From: Blastomonas sp. CACIA14H2
Lineage (GTDB): Bacteria; Pseudomonadota; Alphaproteobacteria; Sphingomonadales; Sphingomonadaceae
Reading direction: 5' to 3'
Length of the DNA stretch: 64,000 bases
Assembly: GCA_000503195.1 (NCBI GenBank)
Contig: AYSC01000001.1
Location: 62,001-126,000 of the forward strand
Every line of letters begins with the position of its first letter. Position 1 is the stretch's first letter. The notes beneath the pieces were generated by a model. That model saw nothing but the letters and a program-made list of their open reading frames with translations. It was not told the DNA's origin and did not search any database. Below, piece by piece: positions 42,363 to 50,522 of the stretch. Position numbers and translations under genes: made by a program.

Positions 42363-43807
42363 TGCTGCAGGGAACGGGGTCGGATGTAGGCAAGTCGGTG
42401 CTCGTCGCCGGGCTCTGCCGATTGCTGGCCAATCGGGGGCTCAAGGTGCGGCCGTTCAAGCCGCAGAACATGTCGAACAACGCCGCCGTGGCTGCGGGCG
42501 GGGAGATCGGGCGGGCGCAGGCCCTGCAGGCGCTGGCCTGCCGGGCGGAGCCGAGCATCGACATGAACCCGGTGCTGATCAAGCCGCAATCGGACACCGG
42601 CGCGCAGCTGGTGGTGCAGGGCAGGGTGGCAGGCACGCTGGGCGCGGCGGATTACCAGCAGCGCAAGGGTGAGCTGCTCGCTGCGGTGCTGCAATCCTGG
42701 GAGCGGCTCAGGGCCGAGGCCGATATCGTCATCGTCGAAGGCGCAGGCAGCCCGGCAGAGATCAACCTGCGCGCGGGCGACATCGCCAATATGGGCTTTG
42801 CCCGCGCCGCCGGGGTGCCGGTGGTGCTGGTCGGCGATATCGACCGGGGCGGGGTGATCGCCTCGATCGTCGGCACCAGGGCGGTGATCGATCCGGACGA
42901 TGCGGCGATGATCCGGGGCTTTCTCATCAACAAGTTTCGCGGCGATGTCCGCCTCTTCGACGATGGCTATGCGCAGATTGCGCAGCGTACCGGATGGCCG
43001 GGGCTGGGCGTCATCCCCTGGCTCGCTGCTGCACGCCAGCTGCCCGCCGAGGATGCCGTGGTGCTCGATGCAGCCACTATCGGCGATGGCCGGATCACCA
43101 TCGCGGTGCCGATGCTGTCGCGGATCGCCAATTTCGACGATTTCGATGCCCTGGCGCAGGAGCCCGCCGTCCGGTTGATGATGGTTCCGCCCGGCCAACC
43201 ACTGCCCGGCGATGCCGCGCTGGTCATCCTGCCCGGCACCAAGGCGACGATCGCCGACCTCGCCTTTCTGCGCGCGCAGGGCTGGGATATCGACATTGCC
43301 GCGCATGTCCGGCGGGGCGGGGCGTTGCTCGGCATCTGCGGCGGCTACCAGATGCTGGGGGAGACGATCGAGGACCCCGATGGCGTCGAGGGACAGGCGG
43401 GCAGCGTGGCGGGGCTCGGCTATCTTCCCGTGGCGACGCGGCTGACCGGGGACAAGCGCGTGGTCGATGTCACCGGCACCAGCCTGAGCGATGGCCAGCC
43501 CTTTGCCGGCTATGAAATCCATGTCGGCCAGGCCCGCGCGCTCGGACCCGTGGTGCCGCTGCTCCGGCTCGACAGCGGCGAGGAGGATGGGGCGATCAGC
43601 GCCGATGGCCGGATCGCCGGATGCTATATCCACCGGCTGTTCGATCACCCCGCCCAGCGCGGAGCCTGGCTCGCGCGGCTTGGGGGGCAAAGCGATGGCA
43701 TCGCGCAGCATACCCGCGTCGACCAGGCGCTCGATACGCTCGCGAGCGGGCTGGAAGAGCATGTCGATATCGAGCGGCTGCTCGCCATTGCGGGGCTCGC
43801 GCGATGA
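42350..43807 (+). CDS. cobQ: Cobyric acid synthase CobQ
   Basis: 485-aa amidotransferase that amidates four side chains of adenosylcobyrinic acid a,c-diamide. N-terminal ATPase domain with [20 protein letters not shown] and [27 protein letters not shown]-terminal glutamine amidotransferase domain with nucleophile Cys in [12 protein letters not shown] and the late [13 protein letters not shown] 42350 has GGAGGCG upstream. Ring-forming and earlier cob genes are absent from this window, so CobQ implies either de novo genes elsewhere or salvage of incomplete corrinoids. Confidence 0.95.
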   Translation: MAAVMLQGTGSDVGKSVLVAGLCRLLANRGLKVRPFKPQNMSNNAAVAAGGEIGRAQALQALACRAEPSIDMNPVLIKPQSDTGAQLVVQGRVAGTLGAADYQQRKGELLAAVLQSWERLRAEADIVIVEGAGSPAEINLRAGDIANMGFARAAGVPVVLVGDIDRGGVIASIVGTRAVIDPDDAAMIRGFLINKFRGDVRLFDDGYAQIAQRTGWPGLGVIPWLAAARQLPAEDAVVLDAATIGDGRITIAVPMLSRIANFDDFDALAQEPAVRLMMVPPGQPLPGDAALVILPGTKATIADLAFLRAQGWDIDIAAHVRRGGALLGICGGYQMLGETIEDPDGVEGQAGSVAGLGYLPVATRLTGDKRVVDVTGTSLSDGQPFAGYEIHVGQARALGPVVPLLRLDSGEEDGAISADGRIAGCYIHRLFDHPAQRGAWLARLGGQSDGIAQHTRVDQALDTLASGLEEHVDIERLLAIAGLAR

Positions 43808-44442
43808 CCGGTCCCGCGTTCAACCAGGCGTTTCGCGATCAGCTGGACAGCCTGCTGGCGTGGCGGCGCGATGTCCGGCATTTCCAGCAGCGTCCGCTGC
43901 CCGAAGGCGTGCTTGACCAGCTGCTCGACACCGCATGTCGCGGCCCTTCGGTCGGCAATGCCCAGCCCTGGCGCTTCGTCCGCATCGTCTCGGCCGAGCG
44001 CCGCGCCGCGCTGATCGCCGAGGTCGATGCGCAGAAGCAGCAAGCGGGCGCACCCTATTCGGGCGAGCGCAAGGCGCTGTACGATCGGCTCAAGCTGCAT
44101 GGGCTGCGCGAGGCGCCAGAGATACTCGCGGTGTTCTGCGATGCGCAGACGGAGGCGGGCCACGGGCTGGGCCGGGCGACGATGCCCGAGACCCTGTGCT
44201 GGTCGGTGGTGACGGCGGTGCAAACGCTCTGGCTTGCCGCGCGCGCGCACGGCATCGGGCTTGGCTGGGTGTCGATCCTCGATCCGATGGGGATGAACGC
44301 GCTGCTCGACGTGCCCGGCGACTGGCGCTTTGTCGCTCTGCTATGCCTGGGCTATCCCGAGCACGCGAGCGACACGCCCGAGCTGGTTCGCCATGGCTGG
44401 CAGGACCGCCTGCCTGCCGAAATCACGAGGCTGGAGCGCTGA
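43804..44442 (+). CDS. bluB: BluB, 5,6-dimethylbenzimidazole synthase
   Basis: 212-aa flavin-dependent enzyme that cannibalises FMNH2 to make dimethylbenzimidazole, the lower ligand of cobalamin. Nitroreductase-like fold with the BluB signatures [37 protein letters not shown], and [20 protein letters not shown]. It overlaps cobQ and abuts cobT. It makes the cell independent of external lower ligand. Confidence 0.94.
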   Translation: MTGPAFNQAFRDQLDSLLAWRRDVRHFQQRPLPEGVLDQLLDTACRGPSVGNAQPWRFVRIVSAERRAALIAEVDAQKQQAGAPYSGERKALYDRLKLHGLREAPEILAVFCDAQTEAGHGLGRATMPETLCWSVVTAVQTLWLAARAHGIGLGWVSILDPMGMNALLDVPGDWRFVALLCLGYPEHASDTPELVRHGWQDRLPAEITRLER

Positions 44443-45440
44443 TGATCACCCGTGACGACGTTCAGGCCAGGCTCGACGCGCTGGCCAAGCCGCTGGGCAG
44501 CCTGGGGCAGCTGGAAGATCTGGCGGTCGATCTGGCGGTGGCGAGCCGCTCGATAACGCCGGTGACGCGCCCGCGCCGCCTGGTCCTGTTCGCCGCCGAC
44601 CATGGCGTGGTGGCGCAGGGCGTCACCCCCTGGCCGTCGGCAGTGACCACCGCGATGGTCGAGACGATCCTGAAAGGCAAGGCGAGCAGCACCGCGCTCG
44701 CGCAGGCGCATGGTGTCGATCTGCGGGTGGTCGATGCCGGCATGATGCAGCCTCCGCGCGGTCCCTGGCCCGATCATTTCGCCGCGCAACCCGTCGCACC
44801 GGGCACGGCGGACCTCAGCCTGGGACCGGCGATGTCGGTCGAGCAGTTCGACACGGCCTGGGCGCTCGGCGCTGGCGAGGCGCGGGCGGCGGTAGCATCG
44901 GGCTATCGCCTGCTGATCGCGGGGGAAATGGGGATAGGCAACACCACGGCAGCCGCGTGCATCACCCATGCGCTGACCGGCATCAACGCCGACACCGCGA
45001 CTGGCCATGGCGCCGGGGCGGATCCGGCGATGCGCATCGTCAAGCGCGACATCGTGGCCGCAGCCGTTGGTCGGCTCGGCGGGCGCACCGACAAACCGGC
45101 GCTGGCCGCGATCGCCGGGTTCGAAATCGCTGCAATGGCAGGCTTCTACGCCGAGGCAGTCCGGCAAGGCTCGACGGTGCTGCTCGACGGTTATGTGACG
45201 ACCGCTGCCGCACTGATCGCAGAGCAGCTCTGCCCCGGCACGCGTGCGGCGGTGATCGCGGGCCATCTCTCCGCCGAACCGGGCCATCGCGCAGCGCTGG
45301 CGCAGCTGGGCCTCGCCCCGGTGCTCGAATGGCAGATGCGACTGGGCGAGGGCAGTGGTGCGCTGGTCGCGCTGCCGCTGCTGGACAGCGCCGCGGCGCT
45401 GCTCAGCGATGTGGCGTTGCTTGCGGACATCGCGGCCTGA
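44442..45440 (+). CDS. cobT: Nicotinate-nucleotide:dimethylbenzimidazole phosphoribosyltransferase
   Basis: 332-aa enzyme that activates dimethylbenzimidazole to alpha-ribazole phosphate. Family motifs: LAKPLGSLGQLEDLAVDLA, FAADHGVVAQGV, GEMGIGNTTAAACI, GRTDKPALAAIAGFEIAAMAGF, STVLLDGYVTTAAALIA, and the catalytic Glu region RLGEGSGALVALPLLDSA. Starts inside the bluB stop (TGATG). Adjacent bluB supplies its substrate. Confidence 0.95.
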   Translation: MITRDDVQARLDALAKPLGSLGQLEDLAVDLAVASRSITPVTRPRRLVLFAADHGVVAQGVTPWPSAVTTAMVETILKGKASSTALAQAHGVDLRVVDAGMMQPPRGPWPDHFAAQPVAPGTADLSLGPAMSVEQFDTAWALGAGEARAAVASGYRLLIAGEMGIGNTTAAACITHALTGINADTATGHGAGADPAMRIVKRDIVAAAVGRLGGRTDKPALAAIAGFEIAAMAGFYAEAVRQGSTVLLDGYVTTAAALIAEQLCPGTRAAVIAGHLSAEPGHRAALAQLGLAPVLEWQMRLGEGSGALVALPLLDSAAALLSDVALLADIAA

Positions 45441-45441
45441 T

Positions 45442-46233
45442 ATGCACGACAGACCGCCCTTCTGGGCACCCCCCTTACTGGCGGTCCAGTTTCTCACCCG
45501 CATTCCTGTGCCCGGCACCGCCGCGCTGACCGCAGGCCAGGTCACCACCGGGCTGGTGCGTGCCGTGGCATGGTTTCCACTTGTGGGTGCGGGTATCGGT
45601 ACCATCACGGGGGCGGTCGCGCTCGCGGCGGCCAGCCTCTGGCCAGCATGGGTCGCGGTGCTGATTGCGCTGGCGGTAGAGGCCCGGCTGACCGGCGCGT
45701 TTCACGAGGATGCGGTGGCCGATTTCTGCGACGCCTTTGGGGGCGGCAATGGCGCGGAGGATGTTCGGCGGATCATGAAGGACAGCCGCATCGGCAGCTA
45801 TGGCAGCCTGGGACTGATACTCGCGGTCGGCCTGCGTGCAGCGCTGCTGGTGGCGGTGCTCGGCAGCATGGCCCCGTTGCAGGCATTCGCTGCCATTGTC
45901 GCGTCGGCCACATTCGGGAGGCTGCTCGTTGTCTTACTGATGGCGGCTGTTTCTCCTGCGCCGCAGGGGACTGGCCTTGCCAAGGACATCGGCGCGGGCG
46001 TCGATCTTTCGACCGTGGCGTTCGCCCTGATGACGGCACTGCCCGGATTGCTGGGATTTGCGATCGATCAGCCCGTGCACCTGCTCGGCGCGTTGCTGGG
46101 TGCAGCGGCGTTCCTGCTCTGGTTCCGCGCGCTGCTGCTGCGCCGACTGGGGGGCAGCACCGGCGATTGCCTGGGCTTTGCCGCCTATGCGGGCCAGCTG
46201 ATCCTGCTGCTGGCGGCGACGGTGGTCTGGTAA
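45442..46233 (+). CDS. cobS: Cobalamin synthase CobS (cobV)
   Basis: 263-aa polytopic membrane enzyme that joins adenosylcobinamide-GDP to alpha-ribazole (phosphate). Seen: VQFLTRIPVPG, AVAWFPLVGAGIGTITGAV, LTGAFHEDAVADFCDAFGGG, RIMKDSRIGSYGSLGLIL, GGSTGDCLGFAAYAGQ. These are the standard CobS motifs, including the acidic metal-binding stretch. It starts 1 nt after cobT and overlaps cobC by 1 nt. Confidence 0.95.
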   Translation: MHDRPPFWAPPLLAVQFLTRIPVPGTAALTAGQVTTGLVRAVAWFPLVGAGIGTITGAVALAAASLWPAWVAVLIALAVEARLTGAFHEDAVADFCDAFGGGNGAEDVRRIMKDSRIGSYGSLGLILAVGLRAALLVAVLGSMAPLQAFAAIVASATFGRLLVVLLMAAVSPAPQGTGLAKDIGAGVDLSTVAFALMTALPGLLGFAIDQPVHLLGALLGAAAFLLWFRALLLRRLGGSTGDCLGFAAYAGQLILLLAATVVW

Positions 46234-46808
46234 TGGCTGCCGCCGTGCTGCTGGTCCGGCATAGCGAGGTCGCGCTTGCCTGGCGGGGCAGGTGCTATGG
46301 GCAGAGCGACATGGGCCTCAGCCGGGCAGGGGCGGCGCAGGTGCGCGCGCTGGCACCCGATCTGGCGCGGTGGAAGCCGGACATCGTGCTGCATTCGGGC
46401 CTTCGCCGCGCGCAGCGGCTCGCGCAAGCCATCGCCGCGCTTTCTGGACTAGACGCCAGCGCCGATCCGGCCTGGCAAGAGCGCGATTTCGGTAGCTGGG
46501 AGGGGCGAAGCTGGTCTGCCATCTATCGCGAGACGGGTGATGCGATGGACGGGATGATCGATGATCCCGCGCGCTTCCGTCCCGGAGGCGGGGAGACCAC
46601 AGTGGAACTTGCAGCCCGGTCGCTTGCCGCCTGGCGCGAGCTACCCCGCCAGCGTGTGCTGGTCGTCACCCATGGCGGGCCGATCGCAGCGATTGCAGGC
46701 ACCCTGAATGGCGTGCCCATCCGCGAATGGCCTAGACTGGCTCCGGCTCCTGGCGATGCGGTTGAGATAGCAATTCCGGACGATGGTCAATGCGGTTACT
46801 GCCCTTAG
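46233..46808 (+). CDS. cobC: Alpha-ribazole phosphatase CobC
   Basis: 191-aa histidine phosphatase family enzyme that removes phosphate from alpha-ribazole-5'-phosphate or adenosylcobalamin-5'-phosphate. Catalytic LLVRHSEVAL (RH motif), second Arg in HSGLRRAQRLAQA, ERDFGSWEGRSW, and VVTHGGPIAAIAG. It lacks the G after RH typical of many members but is otherwise standard. Last gene of the cobalamin run. Confidence 0.9.
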   Translation: MAAAVLLVRHSEVALAWRGRCYGQSDMGLSRAGAAQVRALAPDLARWKPDIVLHSGLRRAQRLAQAIAALSGLDASADPAWQERDFGSWEGRSWSAIYRETGDAMDGMIDDPARFRPGGGETTVELAARSLAAWRELPRQRVLVVTHGGPIAAIAGTLNGVPIREWPRLAPAPGDAVEIAIPDDGQCGYCP

Positions 46809-47391
46809 TAATTTGACCTGTCCCAATTGGCGTCGGCAAAAATTGCTGGATGAGGTGTGGCAACGTTGGTCGTCCTCCTTAAAAGCGCGCTACAGGGTCT
46901 TGTCAGAAGCAAACAATCGAGCTGGGCGCGGGAAACGAGCCAGTCTGGGGCGCGTGACGCCGCTAGCGCAACGCCGCGTCGTGCCACAAAGCCGTCATTC
47001 CGAAGCGAGATAGCGAAGGGCTGGTGTCGGTTGAAGCGGCCCTTCGCGCGACGACGAGGCACATCCGGAGAATGAGCAAGTTTCGGGCCGATTGTTGACG
47101 TGCAGCTTTTGCCTACGTGCAACTTGGGGCAGCAGTGTCCGTAAGGACGGTATAGTACTCCCTCCGAGCCTAAGCAGCTAAACTTGAACGGGCCTGGTCA
47201 ACATGCACCGTGATGCGAACCGCCGACGATTGAAATCAGGGGTGTCTTTCGATTGTGACGCGGCGGGATATTCATAATTTTGTATTGGTAAAAAGTAATC
47301 TTATAATGTAAGAAAGATAAAAAGTGTAAAGCTGAGAAAGATGTGCGCTTGGAGTCGGTGCAAAAATTGCTAAAGCGCTTTTGGGGGAAAG
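46809..47391. other. Gene-poor region before caspase-like remnant
   Basis: About 580 nt without a supported gene. The first part contains a stretch around 46985-47090 whose translation (PSFRSEIAKG, WCRLKRPFARR) looks like non-coding extragenic sequence. The last 160 nt are strongly AT-rich and probably hold the promoter of the gene starting at 47392. Confidence 0.4.
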
Positions 47392-47673
47392 ATGATGGCA
47401 AAGGGTGTTTCGCTTCACATAGGCTTGAACCTCGTCGATCCAGCCTATTACGATGGCTGGTCCGGACCGCTGAACGCCTGCGAGGCGGACGCACATGCAA
47501 TGTCTGACCTGTGCGAGCGGCAAGGCTTCGCGCCCCGCATGCTCATCACCAAGGATGCGACGCGCGAGGCGGTGCTCGCCCAGCTCGATGGTCTCGCCAC
47601 CGAACTTGTCGCCGGCGACACCCTGCTGCGGGCTTCGCGACCTTCGGGGTGTCCGGCACCATCACCACGCTGA
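47392..47673 (+). pseudogene. Truncated caspase-like (C14) domain
   Basis: Start region of a caspase-family protease: VSLHIGLNLVDPAYYDGWSG, LNACEADAHAMSDLCERQGF, MLITKDATREAVLAQLDGLA, VAGDTLL. In intact relatives the next strand leads to the catalytic His (SGHGG) and later Cys; both are missing because the frame changes at about 47630 and stops. What follows is unrelated sequence in another frame, so a deletion joined two genes. Start ATG 47392 (or 47395) follows GGGGGAAAG. Not active as a protease. Confidence 0.75.
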
Positions 47674-48629
47674 TTCCGGCGCTCGCCGGATCGAAGGCCG
47701 GTCCGACGAAGAAGGTGGAACTGAAGGTCGCTTGCAAGCCGGAGATCCTCGAGAAGGTCAACCGGTGGCTCGAGGTCTCAGGTCAGGTCGAGACGATCGA
47801 GGCCGACGTGGCGAACGGGCTTCGCCTGGGCTCGGCCCGCACGGAACTGCTGGAGAGCCTGAAGACAGAGCAGGCCGAACTCGAAAGCGTACTAACGCTC
47901 TCGACCAGCGTCACCCTAACGCAGAGCAGGGCGATGGCGCTGGCGATCTCAGCGAAGACTGCAGACGGAAGCTATCGCGAGGCTTTCGTCCTCGAACCGA
48001 TCAACCCCACCGCTTGGTTCAGCACCTACCCGGGGGAGACCATTCCCGACATGGACGTCGGAAAGGGGGGCTTCTGTGCGCGGATCGTCGCGTCCAAGGA
48101 CGCCTCCCAGCAGTCGGAGCCGATCGCGACCCCCGGGCTGAAGGCCTGGCGGACCGCCTATGTGAAAGACGGGCGGCTCGATCAGACCAAGCGTCTCAGC
48201 CGCTTCGTTTATTTCCAACCCGTCCCAGTGACCGTCGAGCTATGGGACAATCCGGGCCGCGCGGCGTGCGCCGAGACAGGCGCGATCGCGGACGCGCTGT
48301 TGAAGAAGACAGTCTCGGTCGCTCAGTTCTCGAACTACTTCATCCTTCCCTTGGGCAGCGGCATATTCGAGTCCAAAGGCTCGTCAGCTGAGTTCGCGGC
48401 CGACGGTCGGATGGTCGCGATGGGTACCAACGCGGTGGGTGGTGGAAGCCAGTTTGCCGAGGCGCTCGCCGGCGGATTGGCGGCTGCGGAAACGCTGCGG
48501 GACGCAAAGACCGGAGCGATCCAGCGCAAGGTTGACCGGATCAAGGTCGAGAACGAGTTGCGTCAGCTGCAAGAGAAAAGCAGCACTAGCGAGGTTAAGG
48601 TCGAGGGTGACCTCAAGGATGAAAGCTGA
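47632..48629 (+). pseudogene. Unrecognised downstream gene, 5' end lost or fused
   Basis: About 330 codons of protein-like sequence (TFGVSGTITTLIPALAGSKA ... LEPINPTAWFSTYPGETIP ... FVYFQPVPVTVELWDNPGRA ... coiled-coil end DRIKVENELRQLQEKS). No family recognised. The frame is open further upstream, but that part is only an alternative reading of the caspase fragment. The earliest in-frame internal start is GTG 47649, without an evident ribosome binding site. It was probably the second gene of a two-gene operon with the caspase-like protein, or the C-terminal part of a longer one. Confidence 0.5.
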
Positions 48630-49281
48630 TGACTTGATGCTTGACCAGCTTTCCAAATGGCGTCTGCGAGGTTCTATACCGCCCATAGAAACAATAGGAA
48701 TGCGGCCCCGGTGTGCGCATTCCTTGCATCTCTGAGCCGATCTTCGCGTCCTACCATGAGCCGGCATTTGCAAGGTCAATGACTGATCTCGATACAAGCT
48801 GCCGATACGATAGCCTTACGTGAATGGCCAAACTTGGGTCGCTAGCTGCCGTTGCAGACCGCTAGATCAGGCAACCGTATCTTGCCAATCGTTACTCGGC
48901 ATCTTTCATTCGGCCGGCGAAATCAGTCACAATTTTGGAGTCAAACACGTTCTAAGTCAAATGGTTAGAGGAATTTTGGGGGCACAATTGGGGGCAAAAT
49001 TTGAGACGCAGATCAATTGAGTGTTTTAATTCAATTATTTAAGCGAGTTATGAGGGTCCCGTAAGCCACCATTACCCCTCCCAAAATCGTCGCAAAACGT
49101 GGCATTCTGCCGGCTTCGGGCTGCTCGGCCTGCGGCAGGAATCTCGGTGTTTCACATTCGTGGCGCAAATCCGGGGCTTTCACGGTGCCATTGCCGATGC
49201 CCCGGGCGACCGCCCGATGAGGCAGGTCTACGCCTGAAACCTGCCGCGCTGAACTCCTGCCGGCCCTTGCGGCTCGCATGG
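48630..49281. other. Gene-poor, AT-richer intergenic region
   Basis: About 650 nt with no convincing gene. It contains a twice-repeated element with GGGGGCA at 48978 and 48990, in the sequence stretch 48974-48996, which resembles sequences sometimes found near integrase genes. No integrase is present here. Confidence 0.35.
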
Positions 49282-50370
49282 TCATCGACCTGCGCCCTGG
49301 ACCTTGCCCGCCCTGATCTGGCCGACGGTTCCGTTCGTCCAGCGACGGACCGCGCGGCGAAGGTTCGCGCTGTCACTGAACCCGACTTTCCAGGCGACAT
49401 CGTCCACACTCATCTGCGTCGTCTGCAGATATTCCATCGTCAGCTTGCGGCGGACATCATCGATGATGGCGCCGTAAGTCGTATCCTCTAGCGCGAGTTT
49501 TCGGCGCAGCGTCCGTTCCTGCATGCCGAGCTGGGCCGCCATCTCCGGCATCGACGGGAACTGGCCGGGGGTGCTGAGCAGACGCTGGTACAGTTCGCCC
49601 GACAGGCCTGAAGCGATCCGCGACTGCCCGATCAGCCGTTCGCACGTCTCCTCGAGCATCGAGCGCGTGAGCCGGTTGCCGAGGGCAGGGGTGCGATCCA
49701 GCAGGCTGACGGGATAATGCAGCTCGTTGGCCTCCCCGTCATAGACACAGGTGCAGGACAGCTCGCGCGCGTCCTCTTTCGACCATTCGTCCTCCGGCAG
49801 CGAGAATATCGCGCGCACCGCAAGATTGTCCGTCCCCGCGGCATCACGGATATGGGTGAATGTCATCTTCATCTGCTGCCGCAATAGAAATGTGCGGACG
49901 TCGTCGCTCATGAAGTCGCGGTAGATCTCGCGGAACTCCCAGATTGCGACATCGCCTTCGACGCGCCAGTGCAGCCGCACCGTCGGGGTCGCGAGCGGCT
50001 GGTAGCGCACCGCGAAATCGAAGAAATCGCGCATGGTCGGCGAGCACATCAGCGCATAGCCGTACATCCCATAGGCCGACAGGTGCAGACGCGATCCGAT
50101 CGAAAAGGCATCGGCAAACCCGGCCCCGGCTTTGACGATGTTCTCGCAGGCCGTCAGATACTGCCCGATCGACGTCAGCGTATGCGGGTCGCGGATGTCC
50201 GCCAATGTCAGGCCGGTTCGCGCGAGCACCGCTTCTGCCGAAATCCCGCGCTCGGCCACGGTATCGATGACCGTGGCGATCTTGAAAGGCGCAAAGATCC
50301 GCTGGTTGAGCGTCGGAAAACCGGAGCGGTCGCTGCGAAGCGCGGGGGCCTGGCGGGCCGGCTCGGTCAT
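49282..50370 (-). CDS. AraC-family regulator (OruR/AraC-binding-domain type)
   Basis: About 362-aa regulator. The N-terminal ligand-sensing domain of the PF12625 type (AFSIGSRLHLSAYGMYGYALMCSPTMRDFFDFAVRY is recognisable in pieces) is followed by a C-terminal AraC DNA-binding domain: MPEMAAQLGMQERTLRRKL and MSVDDVAWKVGFSDSANLRRAVRRWTNGTV. ATG 50370 is chosen; an in-frame ATG lies at 50412. It is divergent from the TonB-dependent receptor, so it likely controls the catabolic genes to its right. Confidence 0.9.
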   Translation of the reverse strand: MTEPARQAPALRSDRSGFPTLNQRIFAPFKIATVIDTVAERGISAEAVLARTGLTLADIRDPHTLTSIGQYLTACENIVKAGAGFADAFSIGSRLHLSAYGMYGYALMCSPTMRDFFDFAVRYQPLATPTVRLHWRVEGDVAIWEFREIYRDFMSDDVRTFLLRQQMKMTFTHIRDAAGTDNLAVRAIFSLPEDEWSKEDARELSCTCVYDGEANELHYPVSLLDRTPALGNRLTRSMLEETCERLIGQSRIASGLSGELYQRLLSTPGQFPSMPEMAAQLGMQERTLRRKLALEDTTYGAIIDDVRRKLTMEYLQTTQMSVDDVAWKVGFSDSANLRRAVRRWTNGTVGQIRAGKVQGAGR

Positions 50371-50522
50371 GTTCTTCTCCCCAAACGACACCGTCATGTC
50401 CGCAAATGACATGGAAATGTCCGTTCATGCACTTACCGCGCACTCTGTCAAACGCTACCCATCCTATCAAGCCGGCCAAACCGGCAGCGGCGCAGGCCGC
50501 AATCCTGAAGGAGGGGAATATC
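50371..50522. promoter_or_regulatory. Divergent promoter region araC-like / TonB receptor
   Basis: About 150 nt between the two starts. It contains near-palindromic ATGTCCGCAAATGACATGGAAATGTCCG at about 50396-50423 (ATGTCCG occurs twice, with CAAATGACAT between), a candidate AraC-type operator. Confidence 0.45.

Noticed and set aside
42302-43762. A 486-codon minus-strand frame opposite cobQ
   Set aside because: Shadow of cobQ, whose catalytic motifs are intact on the plus strand.
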